From Lachnospiraceae bacterium (GTDB lineage Bacteria > Bacillota_A > Clostridia > Lachnospirales > Lachnospiraceae): a DNA stretch of 16,676 bases. The stretch spans positions 1 to 16,676 of the forward strand of contig JAISHZ010000129.1 of the NCBI GenBank assembly GCA_031262285.1, given 5' to 3'. Made by a program: the position numbers and the translations under genes. Under the pieces are notes generated by a model. That model did not search any database and was not told the origin of the DNA. It saw nothing but the letters and a program-made list of their open reading frames with translations. This document shows, piece after piece, positions 5,442 through 12,194 of the stretch (positions are counted from its first letter, which is position 1; every line of letters begins with the position of its first letter).

Positions 5442-7493
5442 TTAGATTTCTCCGTTTTCCAACATGGAATCAATGGTCTGCTTGAGGATACCAATTGCTT
5501 CCGCCATACTCATTCCTTCAATCTGACAAGCAGCGATACTCATGTGTCCGCCGCCGCCCATGTGCTCCATGATGATCTGTACATTTACCTCGTCGATAGA
5601 TCGTGCGCTGACGTACACTTTGCCTTGATATTGTGTCAATACAAAGCTGGCTTTGATCCCTTTGATGTTGAGCAATTCGTTGGCGGCTTGTGCTCCGACG
5701 ATCGTAGGACTGGGCAAATCTTCTCCGGTACATACGGAAATCGCAAAATATTGGCGATAAATCTCTGCTTGGCTGACAGCATCCGCTTTTGCTTTGTATT
5801 CCAAAGCACCTTCGCGGAACAATTTACGGACACGAGTCACATCGGCACCGTTTCTGCGTAAAAATGCAGCCGCTTCAAACGTACGTACACCGGTTTTGCT
5901 CATAAAGTTGCTTGTATCGATCATAATACCCGAATACATACAATCCGCTTCTTCAGGTCGTATCTTAATATCATCGTACGTATATTGCAGAATCTCAGAT
6001 ACCATCTCGCATGAGGAAGAAGCATAAGGCTCTACATAGGATAATGTGGCGTTTTCTACAGTTTCTGATCCTTGTCGATGGTGATCCAATACAACGATGG
6101 ATTTGCAAAATCGTATCAGTTCGGGGCATTCGGTGATGGATGGCTTGTTGACATCTACGATGACCAGTACTGCGTTGCTGCCGACCGCTTCCATAGCTTG
6201 TTGGTTTGTTAATATCATATCATCGTCATATTCCGGGTTGTTGCGGAATAGATCTACCAAAGGTTGAATGGAAGTAGAAATATCATTTAGAACAATGTGT
6301 GTCTTGCGTCCAAGCGTCTGCGCTACCCGATAGATACCGACTGCAGCTCCGAAACTATCCACATCAGCCATGCGATGTCCCATCACCAAAACCTTATCTT
6401 TGGCTGTAATAATCTCACGCAGTGCATGAGCCTTTACGCGCGCTTTTACGCGGGTGTTTTTCTCCATTTGTTGACTCTTGCCACCGTAATAGGTGATACG
6501 CTCCGGAGTCTTGATCACCGCTTGATCGCCACCTCGTCCCAGAGCCAAATCAATGGAATTGCGTGCAAATTCGTAATTTTGTGCATAACTAAGTCCATCA
6601 ACACCGATACCGATACTCAGTGTCACAGCCATTTCATTGCCGATATTGACCGTTTTGACGTCTTCCAACAGTTCAAAGCGTGTTTCTTGAAGAGCAGAAA
6701 GTGCTTTCTTGCGCATGACGACCAAATACTTGTCCTTCTCTAACTTTTTACAAATACCGTCAATGGCAGAAACATATTTATTTACTTTTCGGTCGATTAA
6801 GGCGATCAGAAGGGATCTTCGAACCTCCTCCACACTGTCTAACGCTTCTTCATAATTGTCTAGATAGATCATACCGACAGCCAGACTTTGGTCATCTACT
6901 TCCTGCAATGCGATACGAAGTGCCGTCTGGTCAATCAAAAAAACGGAAATCATAAAACCGCCGAAAGAGGAACCATCTATGAAGTCGCTGTTTTCCATCA
7001 TGTTTTTGAGGGAAATCTTCTTGAACTTCGCTATGTAGTCGTTACCTTCATATTCTAACTGATACGCCGCTTCGTCCACACCGGAGTCGTCCGGAAGCTT
7101 GTCTCTTGTAATTGCGGGAAATACGGCGGTAATGGAACGATTGTATCCTTTGGGTTGATGAATGATCGTTTCAAAAGCTTGGTTGGTCCAGATCACCTTG
7201 CCGGAGTCGTCAAGTAAAGCGTAGGGCATCTCAAGTTCTCGTAAGACGCGTCTTTGAATCTGTCCGTATTCTGTAGCAAAGTTAATCAACTCGTTTAAAA
7301 TGATGGGTTTGTTATAAATATATAGTGTTAAAGTAACCGCTAGACAGATCAGCGTATAAACAGATGCAATCAATCCGGCATTCACATTTTGAAAGAAAAT
7401 CGCTACATCAATAAGGCACAGTAATATTAAAAGATAAAGATGAAACTGTAAGTAGGACTTGATTCTTCCTTTGAGCTTCATGTGTTTTTTCAT
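5442..7493 (-). CDS. gdpP: Cyclic-di-AMP phosphodiesterase GdpP (DHH/DHHA1 family, membrane bound)
   Basis: GdpP hydrolyses c-di-AMP to pApA and so sets the level of this signal, which controls potassium and osmolyte balance and the cell wall. The 683-residue protein has two N-terminal membrane helices (about residues 14-62, ending LTLYIYNK), a PAS-like domain (YALLDDSGKVIWTNQAFE), a degenerate GGDEF domain (around IYLDNYEEALDSVEE), and the DHH-DHHA1 catalytic half. The catalytic half shows GHRMADVDSFGAA near 372-384, IVDVNKPS, LDHHRQG (DHH at 470-472), MIDTSNF and GGGGHMSIAACQ. ATG 7493 is chosen over an upstream TTG because AGAAAGG lies 9 nt before it. The protein follows rpsR and precedes rplI, the standard order; the yybS-like membrane gene often found here is absent. 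It probably has its own promoter (7543-7548 region). Confidence 0.96.
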   Translation of the reverse strand: MKKHMKLKGRIKSYLQFHLYLLILLCLIDVAIFFQNVNAGLIASVYTLICLAVTLTLYIYNKPIILNELINFATEYGQIQRRVLRELEMPYALLDDSGKVIWTNQAFETIIHQPKGYNRSITAVFPAITRDKLPDDSGVDEAAYQLEYEGNDYIAKFKKISLKNMMENSDFIDGSSFGGFMISVFLIDQTALRIALQEVDDQSLAVGMIYLDNYEEALDSVEEVRRSLLIALIDRKVNKYVSAIDGICKKLEKDKYLVVMRKKALSALQETRFELLEDVKTVNIGNEMAVTLSIGIGVDGLSYAQNYEFARNSIDLALGRGGDQAVIKTPERITYYGGKSQQMEKNTRVKARVKAHALREIITAKDKVLVMGHRMADVDSFGAAVGIYRVAQTLGRKTHIVLNDISTSIQPLVDLFRNNPEYDDDMILTNQQAMEAVGSNAVLVIVDVNKPSITECPELIRFCKSIVVLDHHRQGSETVENATLSYVEPYASSSCEMVSEILQYTYDDIKIRPEEADCMYSGIMIDTSNFMSKTGVRTFEAAAFLRRNGADVTRVRKLFREGALEYKAKADAVSQAEIYRQYFAISVCTGEDLPSPTIVGAQAANELLNIKGIKASFVLTQYQGKVYVSARSIDEVNVQIIMEHMGGGGHMSIAACQIEGMSMAEAIGILKQTIDSMLENGEI

Positions 7494-7525
7494 ATAATGG
7501 TACCTTTCTAAAAACAAAAACGAAA

Positions 7526-7565
7526 AATCGGTTGTTTCGTACAGTATAACAAATACAAACCGATT
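7526..7565 (-). promoter_or_regulatory. gdpP promoter with extended -10 inside an inverted repeat
   Basis: On the - strand TGTTATACT (TATACT at 7543-7548) is an extended -10 element about 50 nt before the gdpP start; no good -35 is seen. It is framed by AATCGGTT (7526-7533) and AACCGATT (7558-7565), a perfect 8-bp inverted repeat whose arms lie near the expected start of transcription and in the spacer. This is the layout of a repressor operator, but no regulator can be named. Confidence 0.45.
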
Positions 7566-7699
7566 GTGCTATATCTTAATTTGTCGAAATGAACAAGGGA
7601 TTGCCGTAATTTGAGGGCGTAGCCGTGAATTTGTGTGTAGAAATTGGTGGGAGATGCAAAGTTTGAAAGTAAGGAACTATCAACCTCCTTGAGTGGTAC

Positions 7700-7727
7700 G
7701 CGCGCCGGTGGCGCGCAGGCGGGAGCA
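7700..7727. repeat. Dispersed copy of the GC-rich palindromic repeat
   Basis: GCGCGCC-GGT-GGCGCGC (7700-7716) is followed by AGGCGGGAGCA. It is the same unit as the copies at 5308-5441 but in the opposite orientation and with a different loop. Loop changes with conserved arms point to selection for, or spread of, the hairpin. Confidence 0.75.
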
Positions 7728-7748
7728 AGTGTGAAAGTTTATGACAAA

Positions 7749-7777
7749 GGGCGGCTGCTTTTGTAAAACAGTCGCCC
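7749..7777. terminator. Probable terminator after rpsR
   Basis: On the - strand GGGCGACTGTTTT-ACA-AAAGCAGCCGCCC folds into a stem of about 13 bp with one mismatch, beginning 9 nt after the rpsR stop. The T-run after it (TTTG) is weak, so termination may be partial and allow read-through to gdpP. Confidence 0.65.
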
Positions 7778-7785
7778 CATTTTAG

Positions 7786-8049
7786 TTAATCACAAACATA
7801 AGGCATGAGAGCCAAATGACGAGCACGCTTAATCGCCACCGTTAATGCGCGTTGATGTTTCGCACAGTTGCCGGTAATACGGCGAGGAAGGATCTTCCCG
7901 CGTTCCGATACATATTTCTTGAGTTTTAAGCTATCTTTGTAATCAATCACGTTATCTTTGCCACAGAAAATGCAAACTTTCTTTTTTCTGCGAAGACCGC
8001 CTCTTTTTCTGATGGGCGCGTCGCCTTTGTCTTGCCTATTAAAAGCCAT
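7786..8049 (-). CDS. rpsR: 30S ribosomal protein S18
   Basis: S18 binds S6 and 16S rRNA in the platform of the small subunit. The 87 residues contain [32 protein letters not shown] and [24 protein letters not shown], which define the family. Cys26, Cys29, Cys62 and His65 form a zinc-binding set, so this is the Cys-containing form of S18. The gene lies 22 nt after ssb with a GAGGAGG site (TGCCTCCTCC on the + strand) before the ATG, and is the last gene of the rpsF-ssb-rpsR operon. Confidence 0.98.
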   Translation of the reverse strand: MAFNRQDKGDAPIRKRGGLRRKKKVCIFCGKDNVIDYKDSLKLKKYVSERGKILPRRITGNCAKHQRALTVAIKRARHLALMPYVCD

Positions 8050-8071
8050 TGTTATGCCTCCTCCTGCTTAT

Positions 8072-8536
8072 TTAATTGAAAGGTAACTCCTCGTCGATAC
8101 CATCGGGGATATTCATGAACCCTTCTCCGGCACCGGATAAAGAAGATCGGTTGGATCCTGTCGGATTGGAATAAGATCCGTAGTCACTATTGCCACCGCC
8201 GGACGCTCCTTTGCTTTCTGCAAATTCTTGGTCGTCTACGATGACTTCTGTGGTATAGACTTTTATTCCGTCTTTGTTGGTGTAACTGCCGGTCTGGATC
8301 CTGCCACTGACAGCTATCTTTGTCCCTTTGTGTAAATATTTTTCTGCGAATTCCCCGCTCTTTCCAAAAGCGACACAGTTGATAAAATCGGCGGTCTGCT
8401 CGTCGGAGTTGTTGGAACGCGCCATACGGCGGTCTACAGCCAAGGTGTATCTGGCGATTGCTAAGGGTGGTTGCGCCTGTGAGTATCTAACATCGGGATC
8501 TCTGGTGAGTCTTCCCATTAATACGACTTTATTCAT
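8072..8536 (-). CDS. ssb: Single-stranded DNA-binding protein
   Basis: SSB coats single-stranded DNA during replication and repair. The 154 residues start MNKVVLMGRLTRDPDVRYSQ and continue through an OB fold (FINCVAFGKSGEFAEKYLHKGTKIAVSGRIQTGSYTNKDG) to about residue 108. A Gly/Ser/Asn-rich linker follows, and the protein ends with the acidic tip DGIDEELPFN that recruits partner proteins. It sits between rpsF and rpsR, the conserved position, so its supply is tied to ribosomal protein synthesis. Confidence 0.98.
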   Translation of the reverse strand: MNKVVLMGRLTRDPDVRYSQAQPPLAIARYTLAVDRRMARSNNSDEQTADFINCVAFGKSGEFAEKYLHKGTKIAVSGRIQTGSYTNKDGIKVYTTEVIVDDQEFAESKGASGGGNSDYGSYSNPTGSNRSSLSGAGEGFMNIPDGIDEELPFN

Positions 8537-8587
8537 GATTGCTCCTATCTGTCTTGTGTGACAGCGTTAAATCGGGTAGTCCTATTG

Positions 8588-8878
8588 TTATGACTCGTCT
8601 TGTTTCACAACAAGATAACGAAGTACATTCTCCATGATGCGAATGCGGCTTTCGATTTCAGCCGGCGCGAAGGTCGGAGCTTTAAAGTGAATGAAGTAGT
8701 AATAAGCTTCCTTCATTTTTTGAATCTCGTAAGCAAGTCTTTTCTTGCCCCATTCATCAACTTGCAAATCTTCGCCGCCGAATCTTTCGATCAACGTTTT
8801 GCATCTGTCGATTACTGCCGTTCTCTCGTCGTCCTCGATTTTCGCGCTGACAGCGACGGCTAACTCATACTTTGTCAT
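8588..8878 (-). CDS. rpsF: 30S ribosomal protein S6
   Basis: S6 forms a heterodimer with S18 on the 16S rRNA. The 96 residues start MTKYELAVAVSAKIEDDERTAV and contain WGKKRLAYEIQKMKEAYYYFIHFKA and a C-terminal RIMENVLRYLVVK, all typical. A strong AAAGGAGG precedes the start by about 8 nt and can pair with an upstream TCCTT in the leader. With S18 encoded in the same operon, autoregulation by the S6:S18 complex is likely. Confidence 0.98.
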   Translation of the reverse strand: MTKYELAVAVSAKIEDDERTAVIDRCKTLIERFGGEDLQVDEWGKKRLAYEIQKMKEAYYYFIHFKAPTFAPAEIESRIRIMENVLRYLVVKQDES

Positions 8879-8905
8879 TGTTACAGTGCCTCCTTTTGGT
8901 CTCTG

Positions 8906-8925
8906 GCCCCCGTCCTACCGGGAGC
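8906..8925 (-). promoter_or_regulatory. rpsF leader hairpin, possible S6:S18 autoregulatory site
   Basis: On the - strand GCTCCCG-GTAGGA-CGGGGGC forms a 7-bp stem (one G-U) with a 6-nt loop in the short leader between the promoter at 8953-8981 and rpsF. The CCGGTAGG part resembles the ACCGGTGGCG of the 16S rRNA region where S6 and S18 bind. Flanking TCCTT and AAGGA can form an outer stem that would cover the ribosome binding site. The function is inferred from the known S6:S18 leader motif of rpsF operons. Confidence 0.5.
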
Positions 8926-8952
8926 AAGGAATTTGACATATCACGAACCGCT

Positions 8953-8981
8953 ATGATACCATGTTTCGGACAAGTTTTCAA
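8953..8981 (-). promoter_or_regulatory. Promoter of the rpsF-ssb-rpsR operon
   Basis: On the - strand TTGAAA and TATCAT are separated by 17 nt, close to the sigma-A consensus. The -35 box overlaps the stop codon of the DUF951 gene. Transcription would start near 8946, giving a leader of about 68 nt that holds the hairpin at 8906-8925. Confidence 0.7.
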
Positions 8982-9160
8982 GTCTTTTTGGTAATTTCGC
9001 GCACTCTTTTTTCTAAAAGTGGACGAGCGATCATGATTTGATGCTGGCACCCCAGACATTTGAGTCGAAAATCAGCACCGCTTCGTAAGACTTCCCAAGA
9101 AGCGTTTCCGCAGGGATGGTTTTTTTTGAGTGTTAAGATATCACCAATTTGGATATCCAT
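8978..9160 (-). CDS. DUF951 family protein
   Basis: The 60-residue protein reads MDIQIGDILTLKKNHPCGNASWEV, then RSGADFRLKCLGCQHQIMIARPLLEKRVREI, which is the DUF951 pattern: a small beta-rich protein with HPCG and CLGC motifs that may bind zinc. Its function is not known. It is commonly found just upstream of rpsF in Bacillota, as here. ATG 9160 is chosen over ATG 9181 because AGGAG lies between the two, 10 nt before the former, and the family begins with MDIQ-like residues. Confidence 0.9.
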   Translation of the reverse strand: MDIQIGDILTLKKNHPCGNASWEVLRSGADFRLKCLGCQHQIMIARPLLEKRVREITKKT

Positions 9161-9208
9161 GTGTTGAGTGCTCCTATTCATGTGATTGGGTTGCTGCTGT
9201 CTATTCCT

Positions 9209-9784
9209 TCAATTCTCAAGAAACTGCCGAGCTGTTTCAATATGATGCTGAAAATCAACCTTACAAAAATCTGTAGTATCTATCTTCACAACTTTGCCGC
9301 CTACATGGAAGGCATCCAAATTGCGACACCATTGATCAAAATCATGATACAAAACCTCAGTAAACAGTTTGTTTGCTTCGCCACGCTCAGAGGTGTTTTC
9401 ACGGTCAACAAATCTTTTGTGCAGGATATGTGTATCACCAATGAATTTAAAAGTGAGAGATTCGCAGCAATATTGGTCGATTAACGATCGAATCATCTTC
9501 GCTTCGTCTATATGCTTAATACCTGCGGGGACAAAGTTCCCTTCCAAAATGAGCGGGATTCCTGCTTCAAAAAGTCTCTCGGTCACATACATCATAGCGT
9601 TGAACGTGACGGCAGAAAAGCGACTGCTTTCATTTCGATCCGGAATCTTTATGTCGGAACATAACGCGATTTTAAAAGTGTCTTTTACAAAGTATGGAAT
9701 ATGTAGTGCCTCTGCTAATAAAGTTGCAAAGGTTGATTTTCCGGATGCCAGATAGCCTTCTATTAATATGATTTTATTCGTCAT
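9209..9784 (-). CDS. P-loop kinase-like protein (AAA_33/zeta-like fold)
   Basis: The 191-residue protein begins MTNKIILIEGYLASGKSTFA, a Walker A loop (G10 to T18) at the extreme N-terminus as in small nucleotide, shikimate and zeta-type kinases. Further on are LILEGNFVP, which resembles the strand and acidic residue of such kinases, and HKRFVDRENTSERG, a likely lid with arginines. The substrate cannot be told from the sequence. The best-supported statement is ATP-dependent phosphotransferase of the adenylate-kinase-like fold. GAGGT about 8 nt before the ATG is the likely ribosome binding site. No antitoxin-like partner is visible, so a zeta toxin role is not supported. It lies 48 nt upstream of the DUF951 gene. 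Confidence 0.75.
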   Translation of the reverse strand: MTNKIILIEGYLASGKSTFATLLAEALHIPYFVKDTFKIALCSDIKIPDRNESSRFSAVTFNAMMYVTERLFEAGIPLILEGNFVPAGIKHIDEAKMIRSLIDQYCCESLTFKFIGDTHILHKRFVDRENTSERGEANKLFTEVLYHDFDQWCRNLDAFHVGGKVVKIDTTDFCKVDFQHHIETARQFLEN

Positions 9785-9811
9785 AGATCCTACCTCTCGT
9801 TTATTTTCCTA

Positions 9812-9840
9812 ATTATAAACGGCAAGATTGATGAAATCAA
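9812..9840 (-). promoter_or_regulatory. Promoter of the P-loop kinase gene
   Basis: On the - strand TTGATT and a perfect TATAAT are 17 nt apart. Transcription would start near 9804, about 20 nt before the ATG. This is a strong sigma-A match. Confidence 0.75.
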
Positions 9841-9987
9841 ATGATTTGCGAAAACCAAGCAAATCGGACTATCATCCTATCGACAAAGGATTTACAAAAT
9901 GTGGTTGATTGTGTTACGCTGATTAGGGAATGGCAAGATGAAATTGTGCAGTAGCAATAGCGAAGCAAGGAGAAAGGAGTTCAGAAC

Positions 9988-10782
9988 ATGGCGGTATTAC
10001 AAGTTAGTTATTACACTACGACACTAATGAGGTCAACGGTTTTCCATGCAGTGTTACCAAATGATTTATTGCCGGATGCGAAAAAGGGAAATCCTCATTA
10101 TGAGAGACCGATGAAGACATTGTACCTCTTACACGGTTATGCCGGTAATTCCGGTGATTGGCTGTTCAACTGCAATCTCGGCGATTTGTCAGCGAAGTAT
10201 AATCTGGCGATCATTATGCCCACGGGAGAGAACAGCTTTTACTTAAATGGGAAAGGCACCGGGTCAGCGTATGAGACATTGACAGGGCAGGATCTGGTGG
10301 ATTATACCAGAAATATGTTTGGGTTGTCCTGTAAGAAGGAAGATACGTTTATCGGTGGATTGTCCATGGGGGGATTTGGAGCAATCCATACAGGTCTGAA
10401 GTATCCGGAGACTTTCGGTAAAATAGTAGGACTTTCTTCGGCGCTGATTACCGGATCCTTAAAGAATATGAAACCCGACACCAACAATGGTATCGCAGAT
10501 TATGACTACTATGTGCGGGTCTTTGGGGATTTGGAACAGGTGGAATCTGGGGAGAACAGTCCCAATTATTTAGTGAAACATCGGAAGGAAAAGGGGGACA
10601 CCATACAACCTATTTTCATTGCTTGTGGGAAAGATGACTTTTTGCTTCAAGCCAATAGGGAGTTTGTGAAAGTATTGGAGGAGCAGGGAGTGGATTGTAC
10701 TTATCAGGAGAGCGAAGGGGTGCATGACTGGCACTTTTGGAATAAAACGATTGAACCTGCGATTCAATGGTTACTTCAATGA
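9988..10782 (+). CDS. Serine esterase of the esterase D / tributyrin esterase family
   Basis: This is a 264-residue alpha/beta hydrolase. Landmarks are the LYLLHGYAGNSGDW oxyanion segment (His49-Gly50), GGLSMGGFGA with nucleophile Ser126, the acid near CGKDD (Asp216 or Asp217), and VHDWHFW with His246. There is no signal peptide, so the enzyme should be cytoplasmic. Relatives hydrolyse short-chain acyl esters such as tributyrin, acetylated sugars or S-formylglutathione. The exact substrate here is unknown; the short, intact form fits EstA-like enzymes. AAAGGAG precedes the ATG. It is a single-gene unit, divergent from the P-loop kinase gene, with its own terminator. Confidence 0.9.
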   Translation: MAVLQVSYYTTTLMRSTVFHAVLPNDLLPDAKKGNPHYERPMKTLYLLHGYAGNSGDWLFNCNLGDLSAKYNLAIIMPTGENSFYLNGKGTGSAYETLTGQDLVDYTRNMFGLSCKKEDTFIGGLSMGGFGAIHTGLKYPETFGKIVGLSSALITGSLKNMKPDTNNGIADYDYYVRVFGDLEQVESGENSPNYLVKHRKEKGDTIQPIFIACGKDDFLLQANREFVKVLEEQGVDCTYQESEGVHDWHFWNKTIEPAIQWLLQ

Positions 10783-10804
10783 AATGTTCCTTCCTCAGAG
10801 GTGG

Positions 10805-10840
10805 ACGGATATGGCTTGATCATAATAGCCATATCCGTTT
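10805..10840 (+). terminator. Intrinsic terminator of the esterase gene
   Basis: ACGGATATGGCT (10805-10816) and AGCCATATCCGT (10827-10838) form a perfect 12-bp stem with a 10-nt loop, 22 nt after the stop, followed by TTTATCGTTTG. Confidence 0.85.
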
Positions 10841-11240
10841 ATCGTTTGTGATTTTCTACTCGGACTGAGTTTCTCTAACGATGTAGTTTGTAAGAAGTTT
10901 GAGTTGTTTTGGGTAAATAAGCAGATATAGCATTAGGGAATGTCATCTAGGGAACTTGGAATAGAAGTGAACTTGGATACTTAACCTCTTTCAAACCTGT
11001 ACTACATCATGTATAAGTGAATTTAAATATCTTTATGTTATTAATTTGCGGATCACAGTAATGCTCTCAAGCGTTCTGTGTAGAAACGTAAAGATGATTA
11101 AAAACGTTTATACTAGACGTTCCGATGAGCCCGTAGAACGTAAAATACTCTTAAATATCCCCGACTCAATGCGGTTCTGTGGGTTGATAAGCTATTAAGA
11201 CGAAATTTAGAACGTTCTTTATGTTCGAAAGCAGCAATAG

Positions 11241-11423
11241 TGCAAACCACGCAATTTACCGTCCAAGGATGAGTTCCTCCGATACACTGATGGCGAGTAT
11301 TTCGAGCCGACTAAACCTTATGTCGACTTACGAGCATTCATTATCAAATCGAAGCTCAGCATACAAATGGGGATAGAGGGGTGGATGGCGATTAATGATT
11401 TGGGACTGCGGGATAAGAGATAG
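11241..11423 (+). pseudogene. Orphan protein-like open frame without a start, possible gene remnant
   Basis: Sixty codons lie open between two stops, with no plausible start codon or ribosome binding site in the first half. The translation (for example PSKDEFLRYTDGEYFEPTKP and QMGIEGWMAIND) has a natural-looking composition with many acidic and aromatic residues. I do not recognise it. The simplest reading is a remnant of a longer gene; chance is also possible. Confidence 0.3.
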
Positions 11424-11508
11424 AAATGTGTGATTTTTTTTGTCGAATTGTGAAAAATAGGAACTATAGATGGTTTTATTTTAGTGAGATAAGAGATAGA
11501 ATGTGTGA
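11412..11508. repeat. Imperfect direct repeat
   Basis: GATAAGAGATAGA-A-ATGTGTGA at 11412-11433 recurs as the same words less one A at 11488-11508, 76 nt apart. It could be a duplication scar or a pair of protein-binding sites. Confidence 0.5.
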
Positions 11509-11778
11509 AGGGGTTTGAATGTATAACATTTGTAGCGGTCTTATAGGATAATTGAATATATTTATCACGCAAATACGACTGCTCTTCGATTTTATCTCGA
11601 TGTAAGCTTGAATTTGCAATATATGTCATTAATAGCTATTGAAGAAACAGGAAACGTTTACATTTAAACTGAAAATAAGATTAGTAAAACTCATAAATAT
11701 TTGCCAATGTCATTTGCAGTTCTTGTACGAAAACAATACAGTAATTGCGAAATGGAATAGAGATAAAAACCATATAAT

Positions 11779-11800
11779 CTGATTTCTATATAGATATCAG
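11779..11800. promoter_or_regulatory. 22-bp palindrome upstream of the peptide cluster promoter
   Basis: CTGAT-T-TCTATATAGA-T-ATCAG is a dyad with 20 of 22 positions symmetric, 56 bp before the -35 box. Its size and position suit the binding site of a dimeric regulator. No regulator gene is seen in the window. Confidence 0.45.
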
Positions 11801-11855
11801 AAAATCAAATGATTTAGATTAACAGAAAAAGTTTCAGAAAATACACATATTATCC

Positions 11856-11884
11856 TTGACATATTTTGCGCTTAATGTTATCTT
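11856..11884 (+). promoter_or_regulatory. Promoter of the PqqD-like/radical SAM operon
   Basis: A consensus TTGACA (11856-11861) is followed after exactly 17 nt by TATCTT (11879-11884). Transcription would start near 11891, right at the AAAGGAG of the first gene, leaving a very short leader of about 16 nt. Confidence 0.7.
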
Positions 11885-11906
11885 AGACCAAAAGGAGTTG
11901 ATTTTT

Positions 11907-12194
11907 ATGTTAAACGATTTCGAACATATTGATCAAAAATATAGTTTTTCCAATGCCATCTCATGGCAAGTAGCAGATAATATATTTATTATTCAACATG
12001 AAATAAATAATCAGTTGTATGCTTTTGATCAAGTTGCTTTTGAAATATGCCATGCGCTCATGGTTCATGGTGAAGGCGTTATAAGCGTTATTAATAAATT
12101 AAGCATTAAATATGAAATTCCAAAGGAAGTTATACGAGATGATGTTTTACAATTTTTGAATTCTATGGTTGAAAAGGGACTTATGTATGTATAA
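11907..12194 (+). CDS. PqqD-like RiPP leader-recognition protein
   Basis: The 95-residue protein fits the PqqD / RiPP recognition element (RRE) fold. There is an N-terminal strand region (SWQVADNIFIIQHEINNQLYAF), then DQVAFEICHALMVHGEGVISVINKLSIKYEI, then a helix PKEVIRDDVLQFLNSMVEKGLMYV. These match the PqqD pattern of an 'N/D-x-x-A/G-xx-I-w-xll' helix followed by a small winged-helix C-terminus. Such proteins bind the leader of a precursor peptide and present it to a radical SAM enzyme. ATG 11907 has AAAGGAG 9 nt upstream; the open frame before it contains the promoter and is not used. Its last codons overlap the start of the radical SAM gene by 8 nt, implying coupled translation. Confidence 0.8.
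   Translation: MLNDFEHIDQKYSFSNAISWQVADNIFIIQHEINNQLYAFDQVAFEICHALMVHGEGVISVINKLSIKYEIPKEVIRDDVLQFLNSMVEKGLMYV

Larger units (their letters stand above)
10841..11778. other. Gene-poor AT-rich stretch
   Basis: No convincing gene, RNA gene or terminator is seen in these 0.9 kb. It contains an orphan open frame (11241-11423), an imperfect direct repeat (11412-11433 and 11488-11508), and several AGAACGT/ACGTTCT words, including the palindrome AGAACGTTCT near 11210-11219. It may be decayed sequence at the boundary of the peptide cluster downstream. Confidence 0.5.

Noticed and set aside
8919..8928. CGGGAGCAAG shared between the rpsF leader and the repeat at 7718-7729
   Set aside because: Only about 10 nt match, and the GCGCGCC palindrome is missing at the leader, where the sequence is explained by the leader hairpin.
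9209..9784. Zeta toxin of a toxin-antitoxin pair
   Set aside because: The Walker A fold fits, but no small antitoxin gene is adjacent and zeta-specific motifs are not clear.
9834..9847. Exact 14-mer AAATCAAATGATTT shared with 11802-11815
   Set aside because: An AT-rich 14-mer recurring once in 16 kb is close to chance expectation, and at the first site it overlaps the -35 of the kinase promoter; not enough to call a shared operator.
11318..11629. 103-codon - strand frame in the gene-poor gap
   Set aside because: Low-complexity, Ser/Ile/His/Lys-rich translation without a ribosome binding site or known motif; expected by chance in AT-rich DNA.
11649..11662. cre-like site AGGAAACGTTTACA
   Set aside because: It matches the CcpA site consensus except for the first T, but lies over 200 bp before the nearest promoter in AT-rich DNA, so it is not supported.
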